Positions 36,279 to 47,391 of a DNA stretch of 64,000 nt are shown here, one piece after another. Source of the stretch: Microbacterium binotii (GTDB lineage: Bacteria > Actinomycetota > Actinomycetes > Actinomycetales > Microbacteriaceae); assembly GCF_021398715.1 (NCBI RefSeq), contig NZ_CP090347.1, forward strand, positions 62,001-126,000. The letters are read 5' to 3'. Every line of letters starts with the position of its first letter. Positions within the stretch are counted from its first letter, which is position 1. A program made the translations under genes and the position numbers. The notes under the pieces were generated by a model that saw nothing but the letters and a program-made list of their open reading frames with translations, searched no databases and was not told the DNA's origin.

Positions 36279-37577
36279 GTGAGTGTCGAACATGCCATTG
36301 AGGCGCGGAACCTGTTCAAGGTCTTCGGCAAGAATCCCAAGTCCGTCATCGAGCAGCTGCGCGCGGGCAAGACCCGAGCCGAGGTGTCGGACCGTGGCAC
36401 GGCCGCGGTGATCGACGCGAGCTTCACCGTCGACCCTGGCGAGATCTTCGTGATCATGGGCCTCTCCGGCTCCGGCAAGTCCACGATCATCCGGATGCTC
36501 AACGGACTTCTGCCCCCGAGCGCCGGCGAGGTGCTCGTACAGGGCCAGAACGTGACCACCGCCTCGGCCGCGCAGTTGCGCCGCATCCGGCGCTCGTCGG
36601 TCTCGATGGTGTTCCAGCACTTCGCGCTCCTGCCGCACCGCACGGTGCTCGACAACGCTGCGTACGCGCTGGAGATCCAGGGCGTCGGCACGCAGGAGCG
36701 CCGCGAGCGCGCCCGTGAGATCCTCGACAAGGTCGGCCTCGGCGATCGGGTCGACGCCATGCCCGGCGAGCTCTCCGGCGGAATGCGCCAGCGCGTCGGC
36801 CTCGCCCGCGCCCTCACCTCCGGCACCGACATCCTGCTCATGGACGAGGCGTTCTCGGCTCTCGATCCCCTCATCCGCCGCGAGATGCAGGAGCAGCTCA
36901 TCGAGCTGCAGCAGGAGCTCGGTCGCACGATCGTCTTCATCACCCACGACCTCAACGAGGCCATGTTCCTCGGCGACCGCATCGCCGTCATGCGCGACGG
37001 GCGTATCGTGCAGAACGGCACCCCGGAGGAGATCCTCACCGACCCGGCGAACGACTACGTCGCCCAGTTCGTGCAGGACGTCGACCGGGCGCGCGTGCTG
37101 ACCGCCTCGTCCGTGATGGCGCCGCCGCAGGCGACCACGCCCGTGTCGGCCGGGATGCGGGGCGCCCTGCGCGTCATGCGCGATCTGCAGGCGGGAGCGG
37201 TGGCCGTGGTCGAGAACCGCCGTTACATCGGCGCCGTGACCGACCGCGCCGTGATCCGCGCGGTCAAGGCGGGCGAGACCGACCTCCGCCGCATCGTGCA
37301 GCGCGCGCAGCAGGTCGTCGGACCCGACGACCCGCTGACGGATGTCGTCGAGCACTCGGTCGAGTCGCCCTACCCCGTCGCCGTGGTCGACGAGCGCCAG
37401 CGCCTCGTCGGTGTGATCCCCCGCGTCACCCTGCTCGCAGCCCTCGGCAACGTTCCCGCCGTCACGCGGGAGAACCCGATCATCGACGTGCCCGCATCCG
37501 TGCCGGCGAGCGTGCTCACCGAGACGCTCGCCGTCGTCGACGAACCCGCCGCCACGAGCACGGGAGGTGCCCGATGA
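36279..37577 (+). CDS. Glycine betaine/proline-type ABC ATPase with CBS region (ProV/OpuAA)
   Basis: 432 residues, GTG start at 36279. Walker A GLSGSGKST, signature LSGGMRQRVGLARAL and Walker B ILLMDEAFSALD are intact. The N-terminal FGKNPKSVIEQLRAGKTRAE is specific to the ProV/OpuAA family. Residues about 285-405 form a CBS-like regulatory module, which in OpuA senses ionic strength or c-di-AMP. It heads the importer operon with the permease four bases overlapping. Confidence 0.93.
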   Translation: MSVEHAIEARNLFKVFGKNPKSVIEQLRAGKTRAEVSDRGTAAVIDASFTVDPGEIFVIMGLSGSGKSTIIRMLNGLLPPSAGEVLVQGQNVTTASAAQLRRIRRSSVSMVFQHFALLPHRTVLDNAAYALEIQGVGTQERRERAREILDKVGLGDRVDAMPGELSGGMRQRVGLARALTSGTDILLMDEAFSALDPLIRREMQEQLIELQQELGRTIVFITHDLNEAMFLGDRIAVMRDGRIVQNGTPEEILTDPANDYVAQFVQDVDRARVLTASSVMAPPQATTPVSAGMRGALRVMRDLQAGAVAVVENRRYIGAVTDRAVIRAVKAGETDLRRIVQRAQQVVGPDDPLTDVVEHSVESPYPVAVVDERQRLVGVIPRVTLLAALGNVPAVTRENPIIDVPASVPASVLTETLAVVDEPAATSTGGAR

Positions 37578-38452
37578 ACGATCTCTTCCGCCTTCCCCTC
37601 GGCGATGTCGTCGAGACCGCCGTCCGCTGGATCATCAAGACCTTCTCGTGGCTCTTCGACGGGATCAGCGTCGCCTTCCGTGCCCTCTACGACGGGCTCG
37701 ACACGGTGCTGTCCGGTCCGCCGTTCTGGGTGATCATCGTCGTCTTCGTCGCGCTCGCGTTCTTCGCGAAGGGGTGGAAGCTCGCCCTGGGCACGGCGAT
37801 CGGGCTCCTGCTGATCGTCACGATCGATCAGTGGGATGCGGCCATGGACACCCTCGCGCTCGTGATCATCGCCGCCGTCATCGCGGTCGCCATCGCGCTT
37901 CCCCTCGGCATCTGGGCCGCCCGCAGCGATCGTGTCTCCGCCGTCGTGCGACCCGTGCTCGACTTCCTCCAGACGATGCCCGCCTTCGTCTACCTGATCC
38001 CCGCCCTGATCATGTTCAGCGTGGGGCCCGTGCCCGGCATCGTCGCCACCATCGTCTTCGCGATGTCTCCGGGTGTGCGACTGACGGAGCTCGGCATCCG
38101 CGGTGTGGACACCGAGGTCGTGGAAGCCGGCCATGCCTTCGGAGCGTCGCCCGGCCGCATCCTTCGTCAGATCCAGCTGCCCCTCGCTCTTCCGAGCATC
38201 ATGGCCGGCGTGAACCAGGTCATCATGCTCAGCCTGTCGATGGTCGTCATCGCCGGCATGGTCGGAGCGGGCGGCCTCGGCGGTCAGATCGTCCAGGCGC
38301 TGAGCCGGATCGACATCGCGCTGGGTGTGGAGGCGGGACTCGCCGTCGTGATCATCGCGATGATCCTCGACCGCGTCACCTCGAGCTTCGCAGGCCCCCG
38401 CCCGAAGCGCGCGCTCCTCGGCCGACGCCGCGAGCTCGCCCGCGCGGCCTGA
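37574..38452 (+). CDS. Glycine betaine/proline-type ABC permease (ProW/OpuAB)
   Basis: 292 residues with seven or so helices. The permease loop region GAGGLGGQIVQALSRIDI and VRLTELGIRGVDTEVVEAGHAFGAS are characteristic of the ProW branch. ATG 37574 overlaps the ATPase stop. It forms the channel for compatible solute uptake under osmotic stress. Confidence 0.94.
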   Translation: MNDLFRLPLGDVVETAVRWIIKTFSWLFDGISVAFRALYDGLDTVLSGPPFWVIIVVFVALAFFAKGWKLALGTAIGLLLIVTIDQWDAAMDTLALVIIAAVIAVAIALPLGIWAARSDRVSAVVRPVLDFLQTMPAFVYLIPALIMFSVGPVPGIVATIVFAMSPGVRLTELGIRGVDTEVVEAGHAFGASPGRILRQIQLPLALPSIMAGVNQVIMLSLSMVVIAGMVGAGGLGGQIVQALSRIDIALGVEAGLAVVIIAMILDRVTSSFAGPRPKRALLGRRRELARAA

Positions 38453-38565
38453 GCGCGCGCCCACCCATCCGAGACTTGCGAGCTCATCACTCGCGAGCGG
38501 CCGTCGACACTCGACGTGCCGTACCGACCTTGTCCGCGACAGCACGCGGACGGAGAGGACTGCAG

Positions 38566-39462
38566 ATGACTGTCACCAAGAAGAACCTGACCGTGGGCAT
38601 CGCCCTCGCGGGCGTCGCCGCCCTCGCCCTGACCGGCTGCTCGGCCGCCGGCGATGCGGGCGAAGGATCGGGCGAGCGCCCCATCACGATCGCCGTGTTC
38701 AACGGCTGGGACGAGGGCATCGCCGCGTCCGAGCTGTGGAAGAACGTGCTCGAGGAGCAGGGCTACGAGGTCGAGCTGGAGTACGCGGACCCGGCAGCGG
38801 TCTACACCGGTATCGCGAACGGCGACTACGACCTGACGCTGGACACCTGGCTGCCGCTGACCCACGCCCAGTACATGGAGACCTACGGCGACGACCTCGT
38901 CGACCTCGGCGCCTGGAACGATGAGGCCAAGCTGACGATCGCCGTCAACGAGGATGCTCCCATCGACTCGCTCACCGAGCTCGCTGACAACGCCGACGTC
39001 TTCGGCAACCGTCTCGTCGGCATCGAGGCCGGATCGGGTCTCGTGACCGTCACGCAGGACGAGGTCATCCCCGGCTACGGCCTGGAAGGACTCGACTTCG
39101 TGACCTCCTCGACGCCGGCGATGCTCACCGAGCTTCAGGCGGCGACGGATGCGGGCAAGGACATCGCCGTGACCCTGTGGCGTCCGCACTGGGCCTACAA
39201 CGCCTTCCCGCTCAAGGACCTCGAGGACCCGGACGGCCTGCTCGGTGACGCCGAGGGCATCCACACGGTGACGTCGTCGAACTTCAAGGACGACTTCCCC
39301 GAGGTCAACGACTGGCTCTCGTCGTTCAAGATGGACAACGACACCCTCTACTCGCTCGAGGATGCGATGTTCAACTCCGGCGGCAGCGGCAACGACTACG
39401 CCCCGGCGGTCGCCGACTGGATCGCCGAGAACCAGGCGTGGGTGGACGCGCTGACGTCCTGA
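38566..39462 (+). CDS. Glycine betaine-type substrate-binding lipoprotein (OpuAC/ProX)
   Basis: 298 residues with a signal and lipobox LALTGC (Cys at about 25). The OpuAC pattern is intact: NGWDEGIAASELWKNVLEE, YDLTLDTWLPLTHAQYM and VTLWRPHWAYNAFPLKDL, whose tryptophans form the aromatic box that binds quaternary ammonium ligands. It is separated from the permease by 113 bp and followed by a strong terminator. Confidence 0.95.
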   Translation: MTVTKKNLTVGIALAGVAALALTGCSAAGDAGEGSGERPITIAVFNGWDEGIAASELWKNVLEEQGYEVELEYADPAAVYTGIANGDYDLTLDTWLPLTHAQYMETYGDDLVDLGAWNDEAKLTIAVNEDAPIDSLTELADNADVFGNRLVGIEAGSGLVTVTQDEVIPGYGLEGLDFVTSSTPAMLTELQAATDAGKDIAVTLWRPHWAYNAFPLKDLEDPDGLLGDAEGIHTVTSSNFKDDFPEVNDWLSSFKMDNDTLYSLEDAMFNSGGSGNDYAPAVADWIAENQAWVDALTS

Positions 39463-39473
39463 CGATCGTCGCC

Positions 39474-39507
39474 GAACGCGCCGCACCCTCCGGGGTGCGG
39501 CGCGTTC
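39474..39507. terminator. Hairpin terminator
   Basis: 15-bp perfect stem with a TCCG loop ending in GTTCTC. It lies between the convergent binding-protein and TetR genes and serves the importer operon. Confidence 0.85.
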
Positions 39508-39530
39508 TCGCGTTCAGTGCGTTCTGGTGT

Positions 39531-40163
39531 TCAGTGCGCGCTTTCCTCGGCGAGCAGGGCGAGCTTGCGGACCGAATCACGGAACGCGGCCTCCGTGGCT
39601 TCCACGTCGCCCGTGCCCGTGGTGTCGGAGATGAGCGACTGGAACGCGGAGACGGCGACGAGCACCGTCAGCGACGCCTCGCGCATGATCGACGTGTCGG
39701 TGTCGGCGAGCCTCCGGCGCTCCGGATGCGCCGCGAGCCACGGCACGAGGAACGCCGTCAGCTCCGTGGTCAGCGACAGGAAGGGCGCGAGGATCGCGGC
39801 CTGCGTGTCGGGCTGCTCCAGCAGCATCCGATTGCGTCCCTCCGCCACCACCGCGTTGATCTGCGCATGCCCGATCGAGGCGATGATCAGGCGGAAGACC
39901 GCTGTGGTGAGCGGGACGTCCGCCGACATCTCGATGATGACGGCGGCCTGCTCGGCCGGCAGCAGGTGCAGCGAGCGGCCGAAGAGCGCGGTCTCGCGGG
40001 AGCTCATGTAGTTGAAGAACGTACTGCGCGACACATCGGCGCGCTTGCAGATGTCGGCGACCGTGACCTTCGCGTGGCCGCGCTCGAGGGCGAGCTCGAC
40101 GGCCGCGATCTCGATCGCGTTCTCGGTGTCGCGCTTCTTGCGTGCGCGCAGTGACTCGGGCAT
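39531..40163 (-). CDS. TetR-family regulator
   Basis: 210 residues. The HTH VTVADICKRADVSRSTFFNY is canonical and the C-terminal helical domain binds an unknown ligand. ATG 40163 has CAGGAG upstream. A dyad GTGGACGT / ACGTCCAC (40181-40212) around an AT-rich centre is the likely autoregulatory operator. It stands alone between two terminators, so its targets may be elsewhere. Confidence 0.9.
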   Translation of the reverse strand: MPESLRARKKRDTENAIEIAAVELALERGHAKVTVADICKRADVSRSTFFNYMSSRETALFGRSLHLLPAEQAAVIIEMSADVPLTTAVFRLIIASIGHAQINAVVAEGRNRMLLEQPDTQAAILAPFLSLTTELTAFLVPWLAAHPERRRLADTDTSIMREASLTVLVAVSAFQSLISDTTGTGDVEATEAAFRDSVRKLALLAEESAH

Positions 40164-40180
40164 GGCTCCTGAGGTGAAAG

Positions 40181-40212
40181 GTGGACGTGGTATATCTTTG
40201 GACGACGTCCAC
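40181..40212. promoter_or_regulatory. Probable TetR operator
   Basis: GTGGACGT at 40181-40188 and ACGTCCAC at 40205-40212 flank an AT-rich core with TATATC. The position 18 bp upstream of the tetR ATG fits autorepression. Confidence 0.6.
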
Positions 40213-40246
40213 GTTAGGCGCTCTGCCTGGGACGACGTGGCCTGCG

Positions 40247-41059
40247 TTACGGACGTGAGCGTTGCTGGGGGGCGTCGCGGGGGCCCGGGGGCATCGGCGG
40301 TTCGCGTCGGTGCCCCTCTTCATCCGACCCGGGCGCGGATGGCGGGAGACCGGCTTCCGCACCCGCCGACTCGTTCTGGGCGGCGGTCGCCGGCAGCTCG
40401 AGTGCAACGCGTCGCTCGAGCTCGTCGATCGCGGCGTCGGACAGGGAGATCAATCCGTCGAGTTCCTCTCGCACCCGGCGGTACGCGAGCTGTCGCTCGG
40501 CGGGCGTGGCCGCCTCGTCCACCGCGACGGAGAGCAGCTGTTGAGCCGTGTCGAGGCGCTTGCGTTCGGACGGCGTGAACCCGGCGTCGCGCACGCGTCG
40601 CGCCTCGCGTTCGGCGACGTCGAAGGCCACCTCGTAGTCCGTGACGGCGTTCTGGTAGGCGGTGAGCTCGGTCGCGGTGATCCGGGCATCCGCCGACACC
40701 GGCCGCATCCGGTCCGCGACACGTTTGGCGCGCAGGAACGCGGCGGTGAGCTCCTGGCGCCCGTCGCTCATGGCGGGATAGGCGATCATCTTCGCGACGT
40801 CGAGCTCGTACTCGAGCCAGCGCGCTGTGGTCGCGTCGTGCTCGGCGAGAGTGCGTTCGAGTGCGGATGCCACAGGTTCCGTCCGCGCCTCGGCGGGCGC
40901 CGGGGAGATCGCTCCGCTTCGGGCTCGGATGAGTTCGAGCCGCCTTTCGTGCCGTCGCTTCGCGCCTCGCTCCCATGCGCGGGCGGCGCCACCGGCGACG
41001 CCGATGAGGGGGAAGGCGAGCCACCAGTTGTGCTGGAGGAACGCGAACAGCTGGTCCAC
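40247..41059 (-). CDS. Uncharacterised membrane-anchored helical protein, paralogue of 42216-43079
   Basis: 270 residues: one N-terminal membrane helix (about 8-27), a basic segment (RRHERRLELIRAR), a long helical region and a Pro/Arg-rich tail. I do not recognise the family. A core motif EHDATTARWLEYELDVAKMI followed by AYPAMSDG recurs in the protein at 42216-43079 as EHDAIAARWLEYETDVELAI and AVPQMSD, with the same N-terminal anchor layout, so the two are paralogues. They flank the XRE/methionine aminopeptidase pair. Function unknown. Confidence 0.8.
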   Translation of the reverse strand: MDQLFAFLQHNWWLAFPLIGVAGGAARAWERGAKRRHERRLELIRARSGAISPAPAEARTEPVASALERTLAEHDATTARWLEYELDVAKMIAYPAMSDGRQELTAAFLRAKRVADRMRPVSADARITATELTAYQNAVTDYEVAFDVAEREARRVRDAGFTPSERKRLDTAQQLLSVAVDEAATPAERQLAYRRVREELDGLISLSDAAIDELERRVALELPATAAQNESAGAEAGLPPSAPGSDEEGHRREPPMPPGPRDAPQQRSRP

Positions 41060-41096
41060 TTCTCCATGTTAGGAGCCGGGGCGGGCCGATCGTGGG

Positions 41097-41375
41097 TCAG
41101 GAGGCCAGAGTTCGCCGTGTTCCGGGGGCCGCGCCGGCCGCATCCGCCCAGAGCTCGTCGAGCGACAGGCCGAGGACCGAGGCCACGGCGGCGACCGTGG
41201 CGAACGCGGGCGTGGCGACGCGACCCGACTCGATCTTCCGCAGCGTCTCGGGGGAGATGCCGGCGTCGAGCGCCACCTCGAGCATCGAGCGCTCGCCCCT
41301 CGCTCGCCGCAGAGCTGCGCCGAGGCGTCGGCCGCGCTCCAGCTCGACGGGCGTCAGAGGGAGTCGGACCATCAT
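41097..41375 (-). CDS. XRE-family HTH regulator
   Basis: 92 residues from ATG 41375 (a second ATG follows at once). The Cro/C1 helix-turn-helix is MLEVALDAGISPETLRKIES, followed by ATVAAVASVLGLSLDELWAD, the usual XRE C-terminal helices. A -10 TATCGT on the minus strand stands six bases before the ATG, suggesting a leaderless transcript and excluding the longer frame. Divergent from the aminopeptidase gene with a 43-bp gap, so one bound dimer could control both. Confidence 0.85.
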   Translation of the reverse strand: MMVRLPLTPVELERGRRLGAALRRARGERSMLEVALDAGISPETLRKIESGRVATPAFATVAAVASVLGLSLDELWADAAGAAPGTRRTLAS

Positions 41376-41381
41376 GCCGCC

Positions 41382-41411
41382 ACGATAGCGGTATTTCTGG
41401 ACCGGTATAGT
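41382..41411. promoter_or_regulatory. Compact divergent promoter of XRE and methionine aminopeptidase genes
   Basis: Back-to-back -10 boxes: TATCGT (minus, 41387-41382) for XRE and TATAGT (plus, 41406-41411) for the aminopeptidase. Each is six or seven bases from its ATG. Two CGGTAT words (41389-41394 and 41403-41408) lie between and over them and are candidate XRE sites. Confidence 0.6.
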
Positions 41412-41418
41412 TATTGAC

Positions 41419-42189
41419 ATGATCGAGATCCTCACGCCCGCCGAGGTCGACCGCGCACGCCGGACGGGCGCTCTCGTCGGTCAGATCCTCGACACGATCC
41501 GCTCGCGCGTCGTGCCCGGCACCAACCTGCTCGAGATCGATGCCTGGGCGAAAGAGATGATCCTGGGCGCCGGCGCCGTCTCGTGCTACGTCGACTACGC
41601 GCCCTCGTTCGGCCGTGGGCCTTTCGGCCACTACATCTGCACGGCGGTCAACGACGCCGTCCTGCACGGCATGCCGCATGACGAGCACGTCGCCGACGGC
41701 GACCTGCTGACCCTCGACCTCGCCGTCACGCTCGACGGCATCTCCGCGGATGCGGCGGTGAGCTTCATCGTCGGCGAGGCCCGCCCCGCTGAGAGCGTCG
41801 CGCTGATCGAGGCGACCGAGCGTGCGCTCGCCGCGGGTATCGCGGCCGCGAAGCCCGGCGCCAAGGTGGGCGATCTGTCCCGCGCGATCGGCACCGTGCT
41901 CAAGCAGGCCGGTTACTCCGTGAACGTCGAGTTCGGTGGCCACGGCATCGGTACCACGATGCACCAGGACCCGCACGTTCCCAACGCCGGGCGCCCGGGG
42001 CGCGGCTTCGTGCTGCGTCCGGGCCTGCTGCTCGCGCTCGAGCCGTGGGTCATGGTCGACACGGATCAGCTCGTGACGGATGACGACGGCTGGACGCTGC
42101 GCAGCGCCACCGGATGCCGCACGGCCCACACCGAGCACACGATCGCCATCACGGAGAGCGGCGCGGAGATCCTGACGCTGCCGCGCTGA
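41419..42189 (+). CDS. map: Type I methionine aminopeptidase
   Basis: 256 residues, cobalt/iron-dependent removal of N-terminal Met. The metal ligands fit the family: DLAVTLDGISADAAVSF (two Asp), GGHGIGTTMHQDPHVPN (His), ALEPWVMVDT (Glu) and HTEHTIAIT near the end. There is no N-terminal zinc or SH3-binding extension. The ATG at 41419 has no ribosome site but a -10 seven bases upstream, so it is probably leaderless. Pairing with an XRE regulator suggests a conditionally expressed second aminopeptidase; whether another copy exists cannot be seen here. Confidence 0.93.
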   Translation: MIEILTPAEVDRARRTGALVGQILDTIRSRVVPGTNLLEIDAWAKEMILGAGAVSCYVDYAPSFGRGPFGHYICTAVNDAVLHGMPHDEHVADGDLLTLDLAVTLDGISADAAVSFIVGEARPAESVALIEATERALAAGIAAAKPGAKVGDLSRAIGTVLKQAGYSVNVEFGGHGIGTTMHQDPHVPNAGRPGRGFVLRPGLLLALEPWVMVDTDQLVTDDDGWTLRSATGCRTAHTEHTIAITESGAEILTLPR

Positions 42190-42215
42190 CGGCGGAACGG
42201 GTTCTCCCGCCGGGC

Positions 42216-43079
42216 TCAGGAGCGAGGCTCGCGACCGGTGTCCCCGCTGCGGCGCGGCACGGGCCACACCGCACGAACGACCCGCTCCGTCGTCCCCGGC
42301 GACTCCTGGTCTCGCGGCGCGTGCCTCGGCATCTCCGGCGCGGGCGGCAGGGGCTCGGTGCGGGCGACGCGTGGTGTCTCGGATGCGGCGGTGCTTCCGC
42401 GCGGCGGAACCTCGGAGCGCCGACGCCCCCGCTCCGCGGAGGCCCGCAGGGCGGCGGTCTCGGCGGCGGCGAACGCATCGTTCAGCTCACGGACCGCCGC
42501 GGCGTAGGCCACGAAGTCCGCGGGATCCATGCGCGTCGCGCCGCTCGGCGGGCGCAGCCATTGCGCCCGCTGCATCGCCTGCAGGTAGGCCGCCGTCGCC
42601 GGATGGTGGGGATCGCTCATCTGCGGTACGGCGATCGCGAGCTCCACGTCGGTCTCGTACTCGAGCCAGCGCGCGGCGATCGCGTCGTGCTCGCGCACGA
42701 TCCGCGCCAGCGGGAGTTCGGTGTCGCGGGCAGCAAGCTGCGCGCGTTCCGCCTTCACCCGCGTCCGCGCGGCGCGCAGGAGCAGCGTCGCCGTGCGCTG
42801 TGCTTCGCGCGCCTGGTTCAGCGCGCGGCGCGCCTCGGAGTGCGTGGCGCTGCGGGTGGCACGAGCGGCCTGGACCTCGGCCTGCGCGGCACGTGTGCGG
42901 GCTCGGGCGCTGAGCAGTTCACGGACCGCGTGCTGCTCCTGGTGCCGGGCCGCATCCAGCGCCAGACGACGCGCCCGGCGCCGCCCGGTCGTCGCCGCGA
43001 CGTATCCGACGGTGCCGGCACCCGCCGCAGCGGGGGCGGTCCACCACCAGACCGCGAGGAACTCGAGCAGGGGTCCCAC
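42216..43079 (-). CDS. Uncharacterised membrane-anchored helical protein, paralogue of 40247-41059
   Basis: 287 residues with an N-terminal helix (about 8-28), a very basic stretch (GRRRARRLALDAARH), an Ala/Arg-rich coiled coil (50-120) and then the core EHDAIAARWLEYETDVELAI shared with its paralogue. The tail is Pro/Ser/Arg-rich and probably disordered. Function unknown. It is convergent with map. Confidence 0.78.
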   Translation of the reverse strand: MGPLLEFLAVWWWTAPAAAGAGTVGYVAATTGRRRARRLALDAARHQEQHAVRELLSARARTRAAQAEVQAARATRSATHSEARRALNQAREAQRTATLLLRAARTRVKAERAQLAARDTELPLARIVREHDAIAARWLEYETDVELAIAVPQMSDPHHPATAAYLQAMQRAQWLRPPSGATRMDPADFVAYAAAVRELNDAFAAAETAALRASAERGRRRSEVPPRGSTAASETPRVARTEPLPPAPEMPRHAPRDQESPGTTERVVRAVWPVPRRSGDTGREPRS

Positions 43080-43317
43080 ATCTCCATGCTACGGCGCGAC
43101 CGGACGGACGGCCGAGGGGAAGCGGCGGATGCAGGCACAGCCGGGGCGGGCGGCTCAGTCGGTCCGGTTACGCGGGTCGACGTGTGCACGGCGGGCGGAC
43201 CGACGTCCGCATGGCGAACACCGCGGATGCCGCCTCATGCGTCTCTCGTGTTCACGTGAGCACCACGGATCGTGCGGGCGTCGCAGCAGAGCCCGTCTGA
43301 ACCGGACCGGGACCCGC

Positions 43318-43451
43318 TCAGCCGAAGAGCAGGGCGAGGACGGTCGAGCCGCCACCGACGAGCACGAGGGCGATGATGGCCACCCAGGCGACGACCTTCA
43401 TGCGCATCTGGCGCTTGTCGGCGAAGCCCTCGTACTCCTCGTCGTCGTTCA

Positions 43452-43452
<1 letters not shown>
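43318..43452 (-). CDS. Small membrane protein, 44 residues
   Basis: A 44-residue protein, MNDDEEYEGFADKRQMRMK followed by one hydrophobic helix and LLFG. The ATG overlaps the last base of the purL stop (TGATG), so it is translated by coupling to purL. The acidic head and single helix are typical of small actinobacterial membrane proteins. Function unknown. A longer in-frame ORF reaches into purL and is not the gene. Confidence 0.8.
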
Positions 43453-45782
<2,330 letters not shown>

Positions 45783-45934
45783 GCGGCTGAGCTCCAGGGA
45801 TCGGGGTGCCGGACCTGCTCAGTCTAGTTGCGGGCGCGGCTCACCGGGGGCGCGGGCCTGCGGGTGGGCGGGGCAGGGGCGTCCGGCGCGGTCCGGCGCG
45901 GCCTGCGGGTCGGTGGGGTGGTCGGGCGCGGCCC

Positions 45935-45997
45935 AACTCCTGCAGAACGTGCCGTCCGCGGTGTTCTCGGGCCGGGGATGCGGATTCTGCAGGAGTT
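45935..45997. repeat. 63-bp palindromic element, copy C
   Basis: Arms AACTCCTGCAGAA (45935-45947) and TTCTGCAGGAGTT (45985-45997) around a 37-base loop. An element with identical arms, the same loop length and the same loop ends (CG at the start, GCGGA at the finish) lies at 47662-47724. The two copies flank the rtcB module. Confidence 0.85.
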
Positions 45998-46044
45998 CGT
46001 GCACCGGGTCCGCCGCCGGCCGCCGCATGCCCGCGTGTCTCACC

Positions 46045-46098
46045 CACCGCTCGCCTGTCACAGATCGCGCGTTCCGCGTCGATCTGTGACAGGCGAGC
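46045..46098. repeat. 54-bp inverted repeat downstream of rtcB
   Basis: Perfect 21-bp arms (46045-46065 and 46078-46098) around a 12-base loop, 22 bp past the rtcB stop on the minus strand. It probably terminates rtcB, although without a T-run. Confidence 0.75.
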
Positions 46099-46120
46099 GG
46101 GGCTGATCCCGGATCCCGGG

Positions 46121-47290
46121 TCAGTCGCCCTTCACGTTGACGAGCTGGCGCAGCGAGTGCCGGATCGACACGAGTTCCTCCGCATCCGTCATCACCCGGT
46201 CGATCGGCTTGTAGGCCTGCGGGATCTCGTCGACGAAGGCGTCCGTGTCACGGAACTCGATGCCGACCATCGCCTCCCGCAGCTGGTCGTGCGAGAACGT
46301 GCGGCGTGCGGCGGAACGGGAGTACTCGCGACCGGCGCCGTGGGGCGACGAGTTGAGCGAGACCGGGTTGCCGAGCCCTTCGACGACGTACGAGGCCGTG
46401 CCCATCGACCCGGGGATGAGGCCGGGCCGGCCCGCATCCGCCTGGATCGCGCCCTTGCGCGACACCCACACATCCTTACCGAAGTGGCGCTCGGGCTGCG
46501 TGAAGTTGTGGTGGCAGTTGATCCGCTCGTGCTCGACGACGTCCTCGCCGAGGAACTCGCCGAGCTGGCGCGCGACGCGGTCCATCATCTCCTCGCGGTT
46601 CAGCAGTGCGAAGTGCTGCGCCCACTGCAGCTCGCGGATGTACCGCCCGAACTCGGGCGTGCCCTCCACCAGGTAGGCGAGGTCGGGGTCGGGCAGGTCG
46701 ATCCACCACTGCTTCGCCAGCCGCTGCGCGACCGCGATGTGGTGCGTGGCGATCTTGTTGCCGATGCCGCGCGAGCCGGAGTGCAGGAACATCCAGACGC
46801 GGTCGAGTTCGTCGACCGACACCTCGATGAAGTGGTTGCCGGATCCGAGCGAGCCCAGCTGGAGCCGCCAGTGACCGACGTACGACGCCGGGTCGAAGCC
46901 GGATGCGGTGGCCTTCGTCTCGAGCTCCGCGATGCGCGGCGCCGCGGTGGCGACGACCTTGCGGTTGTCGTGGCCGGCCGAGAGGGGGATCGCCCGCTCG
47001 ATCGCCTCGCGAAGCGGAGCGAGGTCCCGGTCGGCGAGCTGCGAGTGCTCGAACTGGGTGCGGACGGCGATCATCCCGCATCCGATGTCGACACCGACGG
47101 CCGCCGGCATGATCGCGCCGAGCGTCGGGATGACCGAGCCGACCGTCGCGCCCTTGCCCAGGTGCGCGTCGGGCATCAGGGCGATGTGCGGGTGGATGAA
47201 CGGCATCCGTGACGAGGTGCGCGCCTGATCGAGGGTCTTGCCGTCGATCAGGCTCGCCCACGACACGAGCCGTGCGGAGAGCTTCTCCAT
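46121..47290 (-). CDS. rtcB: RtcB-family RNA ligase
   Basis: 389 residues from ATG 47290 (AAGGAAAGG upstream). RtcB joins 2',3'-cyclic phosphate or 3'-phosphate RNA ends to 5'-OH ends using GTP and Mn2+ in RNA repair. The metal-binding GVDIGCGM (Asp68, Cys71), the GSLGSGNHFIEV block, NCHHNFTQPERHFGKDVWV and the C-terminal GSMGTASYVVEG and SSPHGAGREYSR are intact. No archease or RtcA gene is adjacent. The leader contains a small ORF and an intrinsic terminator, so expression may be attenuated. Confidence 0.95.
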   Translation of the reverse strand: MEKLSARLVSWASLIDGKTLDQARTSSRMPFIHPHIALMPDAHLGKGATVGSVIPTLGAIMPAAVGVDIGCGMIAVRTQFEHSQLADRDLAPLREAIERAIPLSAGHDNRKVVATAAPRIAELETKATASGFDPASYVGHWRLQLGSLGSGNHFIEVSVDELDRVWMFLHSGSRGIGNKIATHHIAVAQRLAKQWWIDLPDPDLAYLVEGTPEFGRYIRELQWAQHFALLNREEMMDRVARQLGEFLGEDVVEHERINCHHNFTQPERHFGKDVWVSRKGAIQADAGRPGLIPGSMGTASYVVEGLGNPVSLNSSPHGAGREYSRSAARRTFSHDQLREAMVGIEFRDTDAFVDEIPQAYKPIDRVMTDAEELVSIRHSLRQLVNVKGD

Positions 47291-47350
47291 GATTCCTTTC
47301 CTTGCGTGGGGTGGACCAGCCGGTCCGGGTGTTCTCCCCGCGGAAAGAAA

Positions 47351-47378
47351 ACGCCCCGGACCTTTCGGTGCGGGGCGT
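47351..47378 (-). terminator. Intrinsic terminator in the rtcB leader
   Basis: Read on the minus strand: ACGCCCCG, twelve-base loop region, CGGGGCGT, then TTTCTTT. An eight-pair GC stem followed directly by a T-rich tract is one of the few textbook intrinsic terminators in this window. It lies 61 bases before the rtcB ATG and 13 bases after a small ORF, so it either ends that ORF's mRNA or attenuates rtcB. Confidence 0.8.
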
Positions 47379-47391
47379 GGGACGAAACTCG

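Larger units (their letters stand above)
45783..46120. other. 338-bp intergenic region with two palindromic elements
   Basis: Between rtcB and purL on the minus strand. It holds the purL promoter close to 45821-45826, a 63-bp palindromic element (45935-45997) and a 54-bp inverted repeat (46045-46098). I see no gene in it. Confidence 0.55.

Noticed and set aside
43159..43307. Words CGGTCCGGTT and AACCGGACCG as an inverted repeat
   Set aside because: 130 bases apart with nothing between that pairs; probably coincidence.
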